Shown piece after piece: positions 8,720 to 18,896 of a stretch of 64,000 bases of DNA. The notes below the pieces were generated by a model, which made no database searches, had not been told where the DNA came from, and saw only the letters and a list, made by a program, of their open reading frames with translations. The position numbers were made by a program, and so were the translations under genes. The stretch comes from G963669295 sp963669295 (lineage in GTDB: Bacteria; Bacteroidota; Bacteroidia; Flavobacteriales_D; CALLUQ01): NCBI GenBank assembly GCA_963669295.1, contig OY769938.1, forward strand, positions 5,704,001-5,768,000, in the 5' to 3' direction. How positions within the stretch are numbered: position 1 is the stretch's first letter; the number at the start of each line of letters is the position of its first letter.

Positions 8720-10668
8720 TATTTCACTTTTACTAACGAATAATCAGCGTATTTCACCACATAAACATTCTTGTTTTCATATCCTCCTTCAAGTCCCATC
8801 TTGCGGTAACTAAAGTTAGTATGAATAGGCATTGCACCAATTCGATCAAAATAATTGGGAAAGCTAACACCAAATTGCCGCAATCCCATTAAGTAATAAT
8901 AGGCTACATCAAATCCCAACACTCCATATTTTCCAGGATCTGTTTTATAGGAAGCTCTGTATTTATTAATGAAATTAGTGGTGGAGGGGGCTTCAAAATC
9001 AATCATTGAAGAAGCTACCAAATGTAAATTAAAACGCAACTTAGTATCAACATCAATGTTATCGTAGTTTAGCCATTTCTCTTCGCCAAAAAGAATGATT
9101 TTATAGTCTTTGTATTTTTTTTCATCCAATCCACTCAATCGATTGATAAAATCGCTTACATATGCCAAATCGGTAGATGGCACCACTATAACATTTACCT
9201 TGTCTTGCCTTAGCTGACTGGTTAGTGACTTGATGGTATACTTTTCCATGGTAGACACCATTATAGTATCTCTGTATTTACCCTGATAACTAAGTAAGCT
9301 CTTGTTAAAATGCTTCTTAAAAATTTCACGGCTGTAATTGTCCTTTTTCTTCCTGCTGTCCATCATAATAACGTTCTCAGCATGGTATTGCTCGGCCAAG
9401 TATTCGGCCAGGAATTTCATTTTAGTAGGAGTAGAAGATGTTACCTTACTTACATGAGGGTTTCCTAACAGCAACTTATTGCTTTGTGGAACAGGACAAA
9501 CTACATGAGCCCCTGTTTTTCTGGCATAATCGGCTACCAATTTAAAGGTAGATTTATACAAAGGGCCAATAAAAAGATCTACTTTCTTTAGCTCTGCCTT
9601 TTGAAGAATCTTCTTCACTTTGGCCGTATCTTTTGCGGTATCGTATACAAATAAATTCACCGAAAGCCCTTGACGTTTTAGCGAATCTAATGCTATTAAA
9701 GCACCATGATAAAACTCTAAAGAGAGCATTGATGGCCCATAAATCTCGATGGGATCAATTGGTTTTCGAACCGCATCCATTTGTTCATTCTTGTACAGGT
9801 AAAATGGCAGCAGTATAGCAACGTTGTATACTTCTTTAGTAACAACACTTGTATCGTTTAGCCACCAAAACGCACTATCGGATGCGATTACTGTATGGTT
9901 ATCTACATTGTTATTGACTTTGGGTATACGCAGTTCAGTCCCCACCTTTAAACCATCTGTCAATCCGGCATTGGTTGTTGTTATTTCCTCTTCACTCACT
10001 CCATATTTCCGCGACAATGCATAAAGTGTTTCCCCTTCTACTACCAGGTGAATGATAAAATCTTCATCTTCCTGGTTATTGGATGTTACATCGTTTACAA
10101 CAGAATCTTTATGTTGTACCTGAGTGGTAAGGTGATTGGCAGTAATGTTTTGTTGTTGTGCAGGCTGGATGGTGGCAGCCTTATCTTTAACTTTATCGAC
10201 AGGAATGCGGAGCCCCTGGCCTATTTTAAGGCCGTTGCTTGATTCAGGGTTTAATGCCAACAAATCGTTTAGACTAACATTGTATTTCCTTGCTATTCCA
10301 AATGCCGTTTCCCCTTTCTTCACCAGGTGAATCAAGTGTTCCCCTTCAATAATAGGCGCCACTTTCGCTTCTTCCTGATCAATTTTATCTGCAGGAATTT
10401 TCAGCTCCTGCCCAATCTTAATGGCAGTATCCGAACCGGGGTTTTCTTTTATGATATGCTTTTCGTCAATTGAATAAGCCCTGGCAATACTGTACAGGGT
10501 GTTCCCTCCTTGTACTTTATGGATATAATATTGCTTCCCGTCTATCGTCTTCTTTACCGCCCCTTCTGGCTGTGCCATTGTTGAAGGTGCAATAAGCACG
10601 AATAACAGAACTACAATGCTTAAAAAAAACGAGCAGCGTTTTTTTAATGTATCTACAATAATTCTCAT
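8719..10668 (-). CDS. LysM-repeat protein with substrate-binding-like domain
   Basis: Exported envelope protein. After a signal sequence (ending in APSTMAQ) come three LysM peptidoglycan-binding repeats, at about residues 46-92, 110-155 and 205-248, each ending in LKIP or LRIP. The remaining 390 or so residues look like a periplasmic binding protein type 1 fold (AILLPFYLYKNEQ, GPSMLSLEFYHGALIALDSL, LFIGPLYKS, GVLGFDVAYY), as in amino-acid receptor or LpoA-like proteins. The ATG at 10668 sits one base after the guaA stop, which is why I reject the longer ORF starting at 10713. A role in peptidoglycan synthesis control is inference. Confidence 0.85.
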   Translation of the reverse strand: MRIIVDTLKKRCSFFLSIVVLLFVLIAPSTMAQPEGAVKKTIDGKQYYIHKVQGGNTLYSIARAYSIDEKHIIKENPGSDTAIKIGQELKIPADKIDQEEAKVAPIIEGEHLIHLVKKGETAFGIARKYNVSLNDLLALNPESSNGLKIGQGLRIPVDKVKDKAATIQPAQQQNITANHLTTQVQHKDSVVNDVTSNNQEDEDFIIHLVVEGETLYALSRKYGVSEEEITTTNAGLTDGLKVGTELRIPKVNNNVDNHTVIASDSAFWWLNDTSVVTKEVYNVAILLPFYLYKNEQMDAVRKPIDPIEIYGPSMLSLEFYHGALIALDSLKRQGLSVNLFVYDTAKDTAKVKKILQKAELKKVDLFIGPLYKSTFKLVADYARKTGAHVVCPVPQSNKLLLGNPHVSKVTSSTPTKMKFLAEYLAEQYHAENVIMMDSRKKKDNYSREIFKKHFNKSLLSYQGKYRDTIMVSTMEKYTIKSLTSQLRQDKVNVIVVPSTDLAYVSDFINRLSGLDEKKYKDYKIILFGEEKWLNYDNIDVDTKLRFNLHLVASSMIDFEAPSTTNFINKYRASYKTDPGKYGVLGFDVAYYYLMGLRQFGVSFPNYFDRIGAMPIHTNFSYRKMGLEGGYENKNVYVVKYADYSLVKVK

Positions 10669-10669
10669 A

Positions 10670-12199
10670 TTATTCCCATTCGATGGTAGCAGGTGGTTTA
10701 GAGCTAATATCATACACCACTCGATTAATTCCCTTCACTTTATTGATAATGTCGTTTGAAACCTTGGCTAAAAACTCATAGGGAAGGTGACACCAATCTG
10801 CTGTCATTCCATCTGTAGATGTTACAGCCCTTAGTGCTACCGCATTTTCATATGTTCTTTCATCTCCCATAACTCCTACCGATTGTACGGGCAATAGCAT
10901 TGCTCCTGCCTGCCAAACTTCGTTGTATAACCCAGAAGTTTTTAGGCCATCAATAAAGATATGATCAACCTCTTGCAATATTCGTACCTTTTCTTCAGTA
11001 ATGTCGCCTAAAATTCTAATTCCTAAGCCTGGACCGGGAAAAGGATGCCGTCCTAATATGTTAGGATCTATGGCTAAAGAGGTTCCAACCCTTCTTACTT
11101 CATCCTTAAATAAAGATCTTAATGGTTCTACTACTTTAAGCTTCATGTAGTCGGGTAAACCTCCAACGTTGTGGTGCGACTTAATGGTAGCTGATGGTCC
11201 TTTTACGGAAAGAGACTCAATGACATCGGGATAGATGGTTCCCTGTCCCAACCATTTGGCGTCTTCAATTTTGTTGGACTCTTCATCAAAAACATCGATG
11301 AACACTTTTCCAATGGCCTTTCTCTTCGCTTCCGGGTCTGTAACTCCTTCTAATGCTTTGTAGAACAATTGGCTGGCATCAACACCTTTAACATTGAGTC
11401 CCATGTTTTGGTACCCATGCAATACGCTTTCAAATTCATTCTTTCGCAGCAAGCCATTGTCTACAAAAATGCAATGCAAATTTTCTCCAATGGCGCGATG
11501 AAGCAATACCGCTGCTACCGACGAATCAACTCCTCCTGAAAGGCCAAGTACTACTTTATCGTTGCCCAACTGCTCTTTTAATTCATGCACAGTGGTGTCT
11601 ACAAAAGATGCTGGTGTCCAATCTTGTTTACAACCACATATGGTTACTACAAAGTTCTTCAGCAATTGTGCTCCATCTGTAGAATGGTATACCTCTGGGT
11701 GGAATTGTATTCCAAAAGTGTTCTCTCCTTCTACATGAAACCCTGCCACCTTTACATCTTCAGTACTAGCAATAATTTTATAGTTCTCGGGCAATTGAGC
11801 GATGGTATCGCCATGCGACATCCAAACTTGTGATCCTACATTAACATCGCGAGTAAGTACATTTCCGGCATCAACATATTTAAGCTTTGCTCTACCATAC
11901 TCTCTTATGTCTGAAGGTTTCACCATGCCACCATTATCGTGTGCCATAAACTGTGCGCCATAACAAACCCCCAGGATGGGAAGATTGCCTTTTATGGCTG
12001 AAATTTGAGGAATTGGGGCATCAGTATCATGCACCGAAAAAGGGCTGCCTGAAAGGATGATTCCTTTAATGTTGTTCGTAATTTCCGGGACTTTGTTGTA
12101 GGGGTGAATCTCACAGTAAACATTCAACTCCCTAACTCTTCTGGCAATCAGCTGTGTGTATTGCGATCCGAAGTCTAATATTAATACCATTTCTTGCAT
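10670..12199 (-). CDS. guaA: GMP synthase (glutamine-hydrolysing)
   Basis: Converts XMP to GMP with glutamine-derived ammonia. The class I glutaminase domain has nucleophile Cys79 in GVCYGAQ and the FHPEVYHS His-Glu pair. The ATP pyrophosphatase domain has the loop LGLSGGVDSS, and the C-terminal dimerisation domain ends in KPPATIEWE. The start is ATG at 12199 (MQEMVLILDFGSQYTQ); the reading frame extends two codons further to a TTG, which I ignore. The first gene of a three-gene unit. The -7 box ends only a few bases before the ATG, so the mRNA may be leaderless. Confidence 0.96.
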   Translation of the reverse strand: MQEMVLILDFGSQYTQLIARRVRELNVYCEIHPYNKVPEITNNIKGIILSGSPFSVHDTDAPIPQISAIKGNLPILGVCYGAQFMAHDNGGMVKPSDIREYGRAKLKYVDAGNVLTRDVNVGSQVWMSHGDTIAQLPENYKIIASTEDVKVAGFHVEGENTFGIQFHPEVYHSTDGAQLLKNFVVTICGCKQDWTPASFVDTTVHELKEQLGNDKVVLGLSGGVDSSVAAVLLHRAIGENLHCIFVDNGLLRKNEFESVLHGYQNMGLNVKGVDASQLFYKALEGVTDPEAKRKAIGKVFIDVFDEESNKIEDAKWLGQGTIYPDVIESLSVKGPSATIKSHHNVGGLPDYMKLKVVEPLRSLFKDEVRRVGTSLAIDPNILGRHPFPGPGLGIRILGDITEEKVRILQEVDHIFIDGLKTSGLYNEVWQAGAMLLPVQSVGVMGDERTYENAVALRAVTSTDGMTADWCHLPYEFLAKVSNDIINKVKGINRVVYDISSKPPATIEWE

Positions 12200-12202
12200 G
12201 CA

Positions 12203-12210
12203 CAAAAATA
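12203..12210 (-). promoter_or_regulatory. -7 box immediately before guaA
   Basis: The minus strand reads TATTTTTG, a TAnnTTTG match, 3 nt before the guaA ATG. No -33 TTG is seen at exact spacing. Confidence 0.35.
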
Positions 12211-12620
12211 ATAAGAATGCAATGTTAACAGCAGGTTTGTTTCAAACTTTTACGGATTGTTGAAAAGTTATGCCCATCCTAAAACTACTGTTTCATTAAG
12301 AATGATCTTATCATTTACAACAAAGCATGTTAAGAATAGACACAGCTTTTGTTAATAGCGCACAACTTACTCAATATCATTGCTTTACAGCTTGATTTGC
12401 TTATTTTTTTTTAGTATATTTTATGCTTTATCCTTGATTATCAACAATATGTTAAAAAAATCATTTTCAATTCCTTAAGCAAAGAATTACATTTGTTTAA
12501 CCATGTGTTAAACAACACATAGTACAAAGCATTTAATTTTGCTTTTAAAGTGAACACCCCTGAGGAGTACCTTATCCACAAGGTTCCTTCCTAAGCCGCT
12601 TTAAAGTCCAGTTTTATTTT
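12211..12620. other. AT-rich intergenic region with weak promoter
   Basis: About 410 bp between divergent guaA and the T9SS gene, without a convincing ORF. It is AT-rich with homopolymer runs. TACATTTG at 12488-12495 is a plus-strand TAnnTTTG box for the T9SS gene and would give a leader of about 120 nt. A short hairpin (ACCTT, 6-nt loop, AAGGT) lies near 12569-12584 in that leader. No known riboswitch was recognised. Confidence 0.4.
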
Positions 12621-14690
12621 ATGAAAACGCTCGCTGGTTTTATCGCTGCTCTACTCTGTTCGGGAATGCTCTATTCTCAAACCGTTTTCATCAACGAAAT
12701 TCACTACGACAATACTGGTACTGATATGAATGAGGGTATTGGTATTGCCGGACCAGCAGGAACAGATCTGTCTTGTTATACACTGTACCCATATAATGGA
12801 TCTGGAGGAGCACCCTATAGCCCTACTACGGTATTGAGCGGCACTATAGACGATGAGGGCTGTGGATACGGAGAATTATGGTTTCCCATTTTAGGCTTAC
12901 AAAATGGAGCGCCAGATGGCATTGTGTTGTACAACTCTTGCACAGCTACAGTGGTTCATTTTTTGAGTTATGAAGGCACCCCTTTTACTGCCACCAGCGG
13001 AGTTGCTAATGGAATGACCTCTACCGATGTTGGGGTTTCCGAAGGTTCTGGAACTGCAGTGGGACATTCGTTACAACTTTCAGGAACGGGAACTACTTAT
13101 ACTGACTTTTCATGGACAGGGCCTTCTGCCGGATCTGCCGGGAGTTTGAATTCAGGCCAAAATTTTTGTAGTTGTACCGTTGATACAGAACCTACCGGTG
13201 ATGCTTCTAACATTTCATTTTCTGCCGTTGGCTGTAATGGACTTACCATCAATTGGACCAACGGCAATGGAAGCAACCGCATCGTTGTGGTAAGAGAAGG
13301 AGCTGCAGTAGCGGGTACTCCTACGGATCAAAGCACCTATACCGCCAATACCGTTTTTGGTAGTGGGAACACCATCGCTGCCAACGAGTATGTGGTTTTT
13401 AATGGTTCAGGTAGCTCGGTAACCATATCGAACCTAACTAATAACACCACCTATCATGTGGCAATATTTGAATACAATGGAACTACTTGTGAAGAAAATT
13501 ACCTGACCTCTTCCCCGTTAATAGGAAGTCAGCTAACAACCACCTGTATTTGTCCGTATATGACAGGCCTGGTGATTAATGCTTGCCAGGGAAGCTGCAA
13601 TGAAGGAGACAATGAAATGGTATTTTTAAATTCAGGCTCTTTCAGCATTACTGTCAATACCAGCAATGTTAATTTTCTTTATGGCTCTTCCAATCCAGCT
13701 GCTACCAATTATACGGATGCTTTTACCACAAATGCCGCAGCCATTACTGACATGGATGCAGCCGCAGGGTGCCCGGGGTTATTTATCGATGCTGTTAATG
13801 CTGGAACTATACCAGCCGGTAGTCCTTTTATGATTGTAAGCAATGCTATTTGCGCATCTTCTGCCTACGACTTCTCCTCATTTTGTGGCAACGGCCCCGT
13901 TTATGTGATTTTTTCTACTGATGCTAACTGGATGTCTCCTGGTAATTTTGCCAATTCCCCCTCATGCTCAGGAGGTACTCGTTATATGCGCACTGATTTT
14001 TCTAACAATGACCCTTCGTGTGTGATTGATTATAGTTTTGATTGCTCTAATAACACCAATACCGATGGCGATTTTGCCACATACGCCTCTACAGGAGGTA
14101 CTCCTGTTACGCATAGCGATGATGATTGCTCGCCAACCATTGCAGTGTTGCCCGTAGAGCTTACCTTATTCGAAGCAACAGCAAAAAGAGGCGATGTTTT
14201 TCTTAACTGGCAAACAGCCTCCGAGTTGAACAACGACTATTTTCTGGTAGAAAAAAGCAGTGATGCCATTCATTTCGAATCTATCAGTCTCATTCATGGA
14301 GCTGGTACCAGTAGCTCTACCAACAACTATCAATACATCGATCCATTTCCGTTTGTTGGTGTTACTTATTATCGCCTTACGCAGGTTGACCTTAATGGAG
14401 TTCACACTCATTTACCCATCAAGTCGGTTCGTATTGATCATAATGAAGGCGTTGGTATACAACATATCTCATCACAAAACGACCTCTTGCAGTTGCATTA
14501 TTTTGCCAATGATGCAGATGAACCGTTGATCCTGGACATTATAGATGTTTATGGAAAAGTTGTTCACCAGGAAACCATACAAACCAACCCCGCTCAATTG
14601 CCCATGAAGCAGTTAAGCCTTGCCCGTGGTATATACATGATACGCTTAAGTGATGGCATCACTAGCGATGTTAAGAAGTTCAAGTATTAA
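12621..14690 (+). CDS. T9SS-secreted multidomain surface protein
   Basis: Large exported protein of unknown function. The signal peptide MKTLAGFIAALLCSGMLYSQ is followed by TVFINEIHYDN, the opening of a lamin-tail-type domain common in Bacteroidota cell-surface proteins. The middle (about residues 195-310) resembles a fibronectin type III unit, and a second INEI-like beta domain follows. The end has LPVELTLFEATAKRGDVFL plus a final 80-residue module (ILDIIDVYGKVVHQE to VKKFKY), which is a type A T9SS sorting domain. It is therefore expected to be exported by gliding-type secretion and attached to the surface. Monocistronic. Confidence 0.87.
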   Translation: MKTLAGFIAALLCSGMLYSQTVFINEIHYDNTGTDMNEGIGIAGPAGTDLSCYTLYPYNGSGGAPYSPTTVLSGTIDDEGCGYGELWFPILGLQNGAPDGIVLYNSCTATVVHFLSYEGTPFTATSGVANGMTSTDVGVSEGSGTAVGHSLQLSGTGTTYTDFSWTGPSAGSAGSLNSGQNFCSCTVDTEPTGDASNISFSAVGCNGLTINWTNGNGSNRIVVVREGAAVAGTPTDQSTYTANTVFGSGNTIAANEYVVFNGSGSSVTISNLTNNTTYHVAIFEYNGTTCEENYLTSSPLIGSQLTTTCICPYMTGLVINACQGSCNEGDNEMVFLNSGSFSITVNTSNVNFLYGSSNPAATNYTDAFTTNAAAITDMDAAAGCPGLFIDAVNAGTIPAGSPFMIVSNAICASSAYDFSSFCGNGPVYVIFSTDANWMSPGNFANSPSCSGGTRYMRTDFSNNDPSCVIDYSFDCSNNTNTDGDFATYASTGGTPVTHSDDDCSPTIAVLPVELTLFEATAKRGDVFLNWQTASELNNDYFLVEKSSDAIHFESISLIHGAGTSSSTNNYQYIDPFPFVGVTYYRLTQVDLNGVHTHLPIKSVRIDHNEGVGIQHISSQNDLLQLHYFANDADEPLILDIIDVYGKVVHQETIQTNPAQLPMKQLSLARGIYMIRLSDGITSDVKKFKY

Positions 14691-14754
14691 TTGTTGCCTG
14701 GTAGCTGGCGTTTCATGTTGCGCACTCTTCTTCCGAAATTAGATGCCGTTAACC

Positions 14755-16344
14755 TTACAAATCTTCTTCTTTTAAGATAAGAAAAGCTCCATCTAGCGGT
14801 TGCATGTGTTGCTTCAATTGCTCCACAAAACCATCGCCATACTTTAAATAAAAACCAATCCAATTGGCTTGGCGTTCTTGTAAATGGCCTGAAGGAAACA
14901 ACTTGTTTTTTAGTCCAGTTGCTTGATTCAACACAACTTCCTGCTTCTTTTTCTCTGCCCTCACAAATCGTTTTTCCAATCCTTCCATTGCGTTTAATGA
15001 ACGCTTTAATTCTCCTTGTACTGACGGCACAAGGGTGGGGTCTATGGCTTCACTTCGACTGGCTATGGCATCAAAAACAGCTTTTACTGCTGCTTTTTCT
15101 TCTTCCAAATGAAGTGTGTTTTCGGTATTTGATTTCACCAGTTGCTTTACAAGCACTTCCTCGCTTCGAAACAGGTCTTTGTCATTTAATCCCAGTTTAT
15201 TCAACTTCTTTACCGCACCTTTATCTACCCACAACACCGAATTACGAAGCAATAACATCGGGAAGTTTATTTCATAATGCTCGAACACACGCTTTAACTG
15301 CATCCAATATGCCAACTCTCCTCCCCCTCCTATATAGGCAAGGTTGGGTAAGATTTTTTCCTGGTATAATGGTCTTAATACCACATTTGGGCTAAAACGT
15401 TCGGGATGCTCTTTCAACTCTTGCAGCATGGCTTTTTGTGAAAACAAAAGCTCGGTATTGTTGATTAAGAATCCTTCCTCTGCGGTTACAATTCGTTCGC
15501 GCAATCCATCTTTTAAATAAAATAGGTTAACCTCCCTGGGATGTACCTGGGTTTTATAGTGTTGACTTAGCGATTGATCGGTAGCAGTAACCAGTTGATG
15601 TGATTTATGTGCCAGCAATTCTTCCTCAAACACTTCATTCATGGTTGCTTTTAGTTGAGGGGCATCTCCATCTATTACTACCAATCCGTATTTACCAAAG
15701 AGTTTATTTACCAGGTATCTTGTAGCAGCAGCAAGATTGGCATGTTCCAGGTAGGCTTCTTTCAACAATTGCATTATTGCCTCTGCATTTGCACCTTCTC
15801 CAACCACTTCTTGCAGCTCGTTGAGCAGTGGCGCTAACGATGCTGTTGCTAAATGCCCTACAGCACCTCCATCATTATTCGCCCATTCCCATTTTTTATT
15901 GAAAAGGTGAAAGTGGTTGATTTCCTCAAAATCGTGGTCTTCTGATGCCATCCAATACACAGGAACAAACTTGTGCGAAGGGTATTGCTCTTGCAACTGT
16001 TCTGTGAGGTTAATGGCACTTATGATCTTGTAAAGGAAATACAAAGGGCCAGTGCACAAACACAACTGGTGACCAGTGGTGATGGAGTAGGTTGTTTCAT
16101 TGAGTAAGGCATCTATGTTTTGCGCTACCAATGGCTCCACCTTTACGTCTTTGTATTGCTCTTTTAAGCATTTTACCAACAGAGGCCTATCCACTTTCTC
16201 TTTATCGGCCATTGCCTGTTTAAAATGCTCCTTATTGGGCGGGTATTTGAAATAAGGTGTAAGGGTTGGGGTTTCGCTTAGATAATCTAAGATTATGGGA
16301 GAAAAATATCCCACCTCTCGAAATGGTATGGTTGTGGATTTCAT
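14755..16344 (-). CDS. bshC: Bacillithiol synthase, cysteine-adding enzyme
   Basis: Adds cysteine to glucosaminyl malate in the last step of bacillithiol synthesis. The 529 residues contain the family signatures TTGHQLCLCTGPLYFLYKI, PVYWMASEDHDFEEI and YIGGGGELAYWMQLK. It stands alone on the minus strand; bshA and bshB are not in the window. A TACCTTTA box lies shortly upstream of the start. Confidence 0.93.
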   Translation of the reverse strand: MKSTTIPFREVGYFSPIILDYLSETPTLTPYFKYPPNKEHFKQAMADKEKVDRPLLVKCLKEQYKDVKVEPLVAQNIDALLNETTYSITTGHQLCLCTGPLYFLYKIISAINLTEQLQEQYPSHKFVPVYWMASEDHDFEEINHFHLFNKKWEWANNDGGAVGHLATASLAPLLNELQEVVGEGANAEAIMQLLKEAYLEHANLAAATRYLVNKLFGKYGLVVIDGDAPQLKATMNEVFEEELLAHKSHQLVTATDQSLSQHYKTQVHPREVNLFYLKDGLRERIVTAEEGFLINNTELLFSQKAMLQELKEHPERFSPNVVLRPLYQEKILPNLAYIGGGGELAYWMQLKRVFEHYEINFPMLLLRNSVLWVDKGAVKKLNKLGLNDKDLFRSEEVLVKQLVKSNTENTLHLEEEKAAVKAVFDAIASRSEAIDPTLVPSVQGELKRSLNAMEGLEKRFVRAEKKKQEVVLNQATGLKNKLFPSGHLQERQANWIGFYLKYGDGFVEQLKQHMQPLDGAFLILKEEDL

Positions 16345-16443
16345 CTTACAATAATGGGGGTTAAAGGTAACAATTTTGGTACGGATTGTTACTGTAACAA
16401 ATTATCCTCCCTCCCTTCTTCCTCTCATTTCAATGCAAAAATT

Positions 16444-16473
16444 TTGTAACTTGCCTCAACACACGTACGTTTA
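16444..16473 (+). promoter_or_regulatory. Two-box promoter for the GCTDP lipoprotein
   Basis: TTG at 16444-16446, exactly 19 nt of spacer, then TACGTTTA at 16466-16473 (one base off TAnnTTTG). It lies 20 nt before the ATG at 16494. Confidence 0.5.
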
Positions 16474-16493
16474 ATCAAACAAAGCATCTTAGG

Positions 16494-17201
16494 ATGAAGG
16501 CATTATACCACTTCACTGTTTACACGTTGGTTTTTTCTATTTTGGCACTTGGGTTTGTTACCTGTACCAAAACAGAAACCCGAGAGGGGTGTACAGATCC
16601 CAATTCACTTAATTACAATCACCTGGCAGACGTTGATGATGGTTCTTGTGAATACCTTGACATTACTCAAACGGTATGGTATAATGGTGTAGCGGGTGTT
16701 TGGGGCGATGATCCTTTTACAGGAGCAATCGAAATTATGGCCTGTTCAGGGGCTGTAGATACTATGACCTTAAACCCTGATACTTTGGGAAATGGGGTTA
16801 AGGTGCTTGTAGTCACAAAAGATGCCAACGGGCAAGCTCATTTGCTTGCTAAAATGATTAATAAACAAGATGGCGACGATTTTAAGTTCGGGTACCTCCG
16901 TTTTACAGCTTACCTCGCCAACGGGAGCGATTTAGGCAATTTCAATGTATTCATCAATGGTAGAACTTGCGTGATGAATGGAGGATGTAATACTGAAATT
17001 TGTAGAAGTGGTTCACAAATAGTTTCTGGTGGCGTATTAAACGATAGCATTCCGAAAACCATAACGCTTGCGGTGCAAGATTTCGAAAAGCCTTATTTCA
17101 AATCAATGGACAATCTGTTTGAACTCAATGTAACTGTACCTACAGGCAACGATACCTTATTGTACATTTCTAATATTGAGTGGGATTCGTACATTGAGTA
17201 A
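16494..17201 (+). CDS. Putative lipoprotein with GCTDP motif
   Basis: A 235-residue protein of unknown function. The hydrophobic start ends in FVTC, a plausible lipobox at residue 24. Directly after it comes GCTDPNSLNYNHLADVDDGS, a motif seen repeatedly in Bacteroidota secreted proteins that resembles a small calcium-binding loop. The remaining 180 residues have no domain that I recognise and look beta-rich, with several Cys residues (CMNGGC, CRSG). The TTG-start S4 gene follows after 17 nt, but functional linkage is doubtful. Confidence 0.75.
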   Translation: MKALYHFTVYTLVFSILALGFVTCTKTETREGCTDPNSLNYNHLADVDDGSCEYLDITQTVWYNGVAGVWGDDPFTGAIEIMACSGAVDTMTLNPDTLGNGVKVLVVTKDANGQAHLLAKMINKQDGDDFKFGYLRFTAYLANGSDLGNFNVFINGRTCVMNGGCNTEICRSGSQIVSGGVLNDSIPKTITLAVQDFEKPYFKSMDNLFELNVTVPTGNDTLLYISNIEWDSYIE

Positions 17202-17218
17202 CTCACCCTTCACCTGCC

Positions 17219-17584
17219 TTGCAACGCATCGATAAATTTCTTTGGGCAATACGTGTATTCAAGACGCGATCTATGGCTACCGAGGCCTGTAAGAAGGGAC
17301 ATGTTGCTATGGATGACTCCAAGGTAAAAGCATCCAAAGAAATTAAATCAGGTGATATTATCGAAGTGAAAAAACACCCTATATGGCGTACTTATCGCAT
17401 CCTGGATATTCCAAAAAGCAGGGTTGGAGCAAAACTGGTTCCTGATTTTGTAGAAGAAATGACTACTGCAGAAGAGTTAGAAAAGTTTGAGATGCTTCAA
17501 CTTGCTAAAAAACAGGATCGGAGCAAATGGGGCGGAAGGCCTACAAAAAAGGAGCGGAGAGACATCAATAAGTTTATGAAATAG
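17219..17584 (+). CDS. hslR: Hsp15-type S4 RNA-binding protein
   Basis: Small ribosome-associated protein; in E. coli, Hsp15 recycles stalled 50S subunits that carry a nascent chain. The S4 fold fills the N-terminal half (QRIDKFLWAIRVFKTRSMA, ACKKGHVAMDDSKVKAS, SGDIIEVKK), and the basic tail ends in GGRPTKKERRDINKFMK. The start codon is TTG at 17219: the frame is closed by a stop shortly upstream and has no ATG, and QRIDKFLW is the family's usual N-terminus. The last 11 bases overlap rimO on the other strand. Confidence 0.85.
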   Translation: MQRIDKFLWAIRVFKTRSMATEACKKGHVAMDDSKVKASKEIKSGDIIEVKKHPIWRTYRILDIPKSRVGAKLVPDFVEEMTTAEELEKFEMLQLAKKQDRSKWGGRPTKKERRDINKFMK

Positions 17585-18887
17585 GCGTCCCAAAGAGGTC
17601 GTACTCCTCTGCCGCATCTATTTTTATGTCGGTAAAGTCGCCCAATCGAATGTATTCGTTTTCCTTATTCACCAATACTTCATTATCTACTTCTGGAGAA
17701 TCGAATTCTGTTCTACCAACGAAATGATCTCCTTCTACTCGATCGAACAACACTTTGTATGTTTGGCCTACCTTTTTTTGGTTCAATTCTAGCGAAATGC
17801 CTTGCTGCACTTCCATGATGCGCTCTGCTCTTTCTTGCTTTAGCGCATCAGAAACATCATCCTTAGCCTTAAATGCATGGGTATTTTCCTCGTGCGAGTA
17901 GGGGAAAATCCCCAACCGATCAAATTTTGTTTCCTGTACCCATGCCAGCATTTCTTCAAAGTCTTCTTCGGTTTCTCCAGGGTAGCCACTGATTAACGTA
18001 GTACGCAAAGCAATGCCCGGTACTTTTTCTCGAATGGTTTGAATGAGCTCGTTGGTTTTTTCTTTGGTTATTCCTCTTCGCATGGCCTTCAACATTCTGG
18101 TAGATGCATGTTGCAATGGCATGTCGAGGTAGTTGCAGATGTTATCCCGTTCTTTCATTACGTCGAGCACATCCATGGGGAACCCAGCAGGAAACGCATA
18201 ATGCAATCGAATCCAATCAATGCCTTCTACGTCGGATAAGCGAAGCAATAGCTCTGAAAGGTTTCTTTTTTTATAGAGGTCGAGCCCGTAATAAGTAAGG
18301 TCTTGTGCAATTAAGATCAATTCTTTTGTTCCCTGTGCTGCTAATGCTTTGGCATTGGCTTCCAACTGCTCCATGGGGGTAGACACGTGTTTTCCCCTCA
18401 TCAATGGAATGGCACAAAATGAGCATGGGCGATCGCACCCTTCAGCAATCTTGAAATAGGCATAGTGCGCTGGTGTAGTGAGCAGTCGCTCCCCTACCAA
18501 CTCGTGCTTATAGTCGGCCTTAAGTGTTTTAAGCAGTCGTGGCAATTCTCTTGTACCAAAGTAAGCATCCACATTCGCAATTTCTTGCTCTAACTCAGGC
18601 TTATAGCGCTCTGATAGGCATCCTGTTACATATACCTTGTTCACCAAACCTTCTTCCTTGGCTTCTGCATAGCGTAAAATGGTGTCTATTGATTCTTGCT
18701 TTGCATTATCGATAAAACCGCAAGTATTGATGATCACAATGGCTGCATCATCTTCTTGCCCTTCGTGTTCTACTTCAAAATTATTGGCTTTAAGTTGTGC
18801 CATCATCACCTCCGAGTCAAAGATGTTTTTTGAACATCCAAGGGTGACTACATTGACCTTGTTTTTCTTAAGGGTTTTGGTTTTCAT
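17574..18887 (-). CDS. rimO: Ribosomal protein S12 methylthiotransferase
   Basis: Radical-SAM enzyme that methylthiolates an aspartate of ribosomal protein S12. The second-cluster cysteines are Cys18, Cys56 and Cys90, and the radical-SAM triad is Cys151, Cys155, Cys158 (EGCDRPCSFCAIP). A TRAM domain ends the protein (GDFTDIKIDAAEEYDLFG). The LGCSKNIFDSE start separates RimO from MiaB. It lies 9 nt after ftsY and is the last gene of the block. Confidence 0.95.
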   Translation of the reverse strand: MKTKTLKKNKVNVVTLGCSKNIFDSEVMMAQLKANNFEVEHEGQEDDAAIVIINTCGFIDNAKQESIDTILRYAEAKEEGLVNKVYVTGCLSERYKPELEQEIANVDAYFGTRELPRLLKTLKADYKHELVGERLLTTPAHYAYFKIAEGCDRPCSFCAIPLMRGKHVSTPMEQLEANAKALAAQGTKELILIAQDLTYYGLDLYKKRNLSELLLRLSDVEGIDWIRLHYAFPAGFPMDVLDVMKERDNICNYLDMPLQHASTRMLKAMRRGITKEKTNELIQTIREKVPGIALRTTLISGYPGETEEDFEEMLAWVQETKFDRLGIFPYSHEENTHAFKAKDDVSDALKQERAERIMEVQQGISLELNQKKVGQTYKVLFDRVEGDHFVGRTEFDSPEVDNEVLVNKENEYIRLGDFTDIKIDAAEEYDLFGTPIS

Positions 18888-18896
18888 CCCGATTGG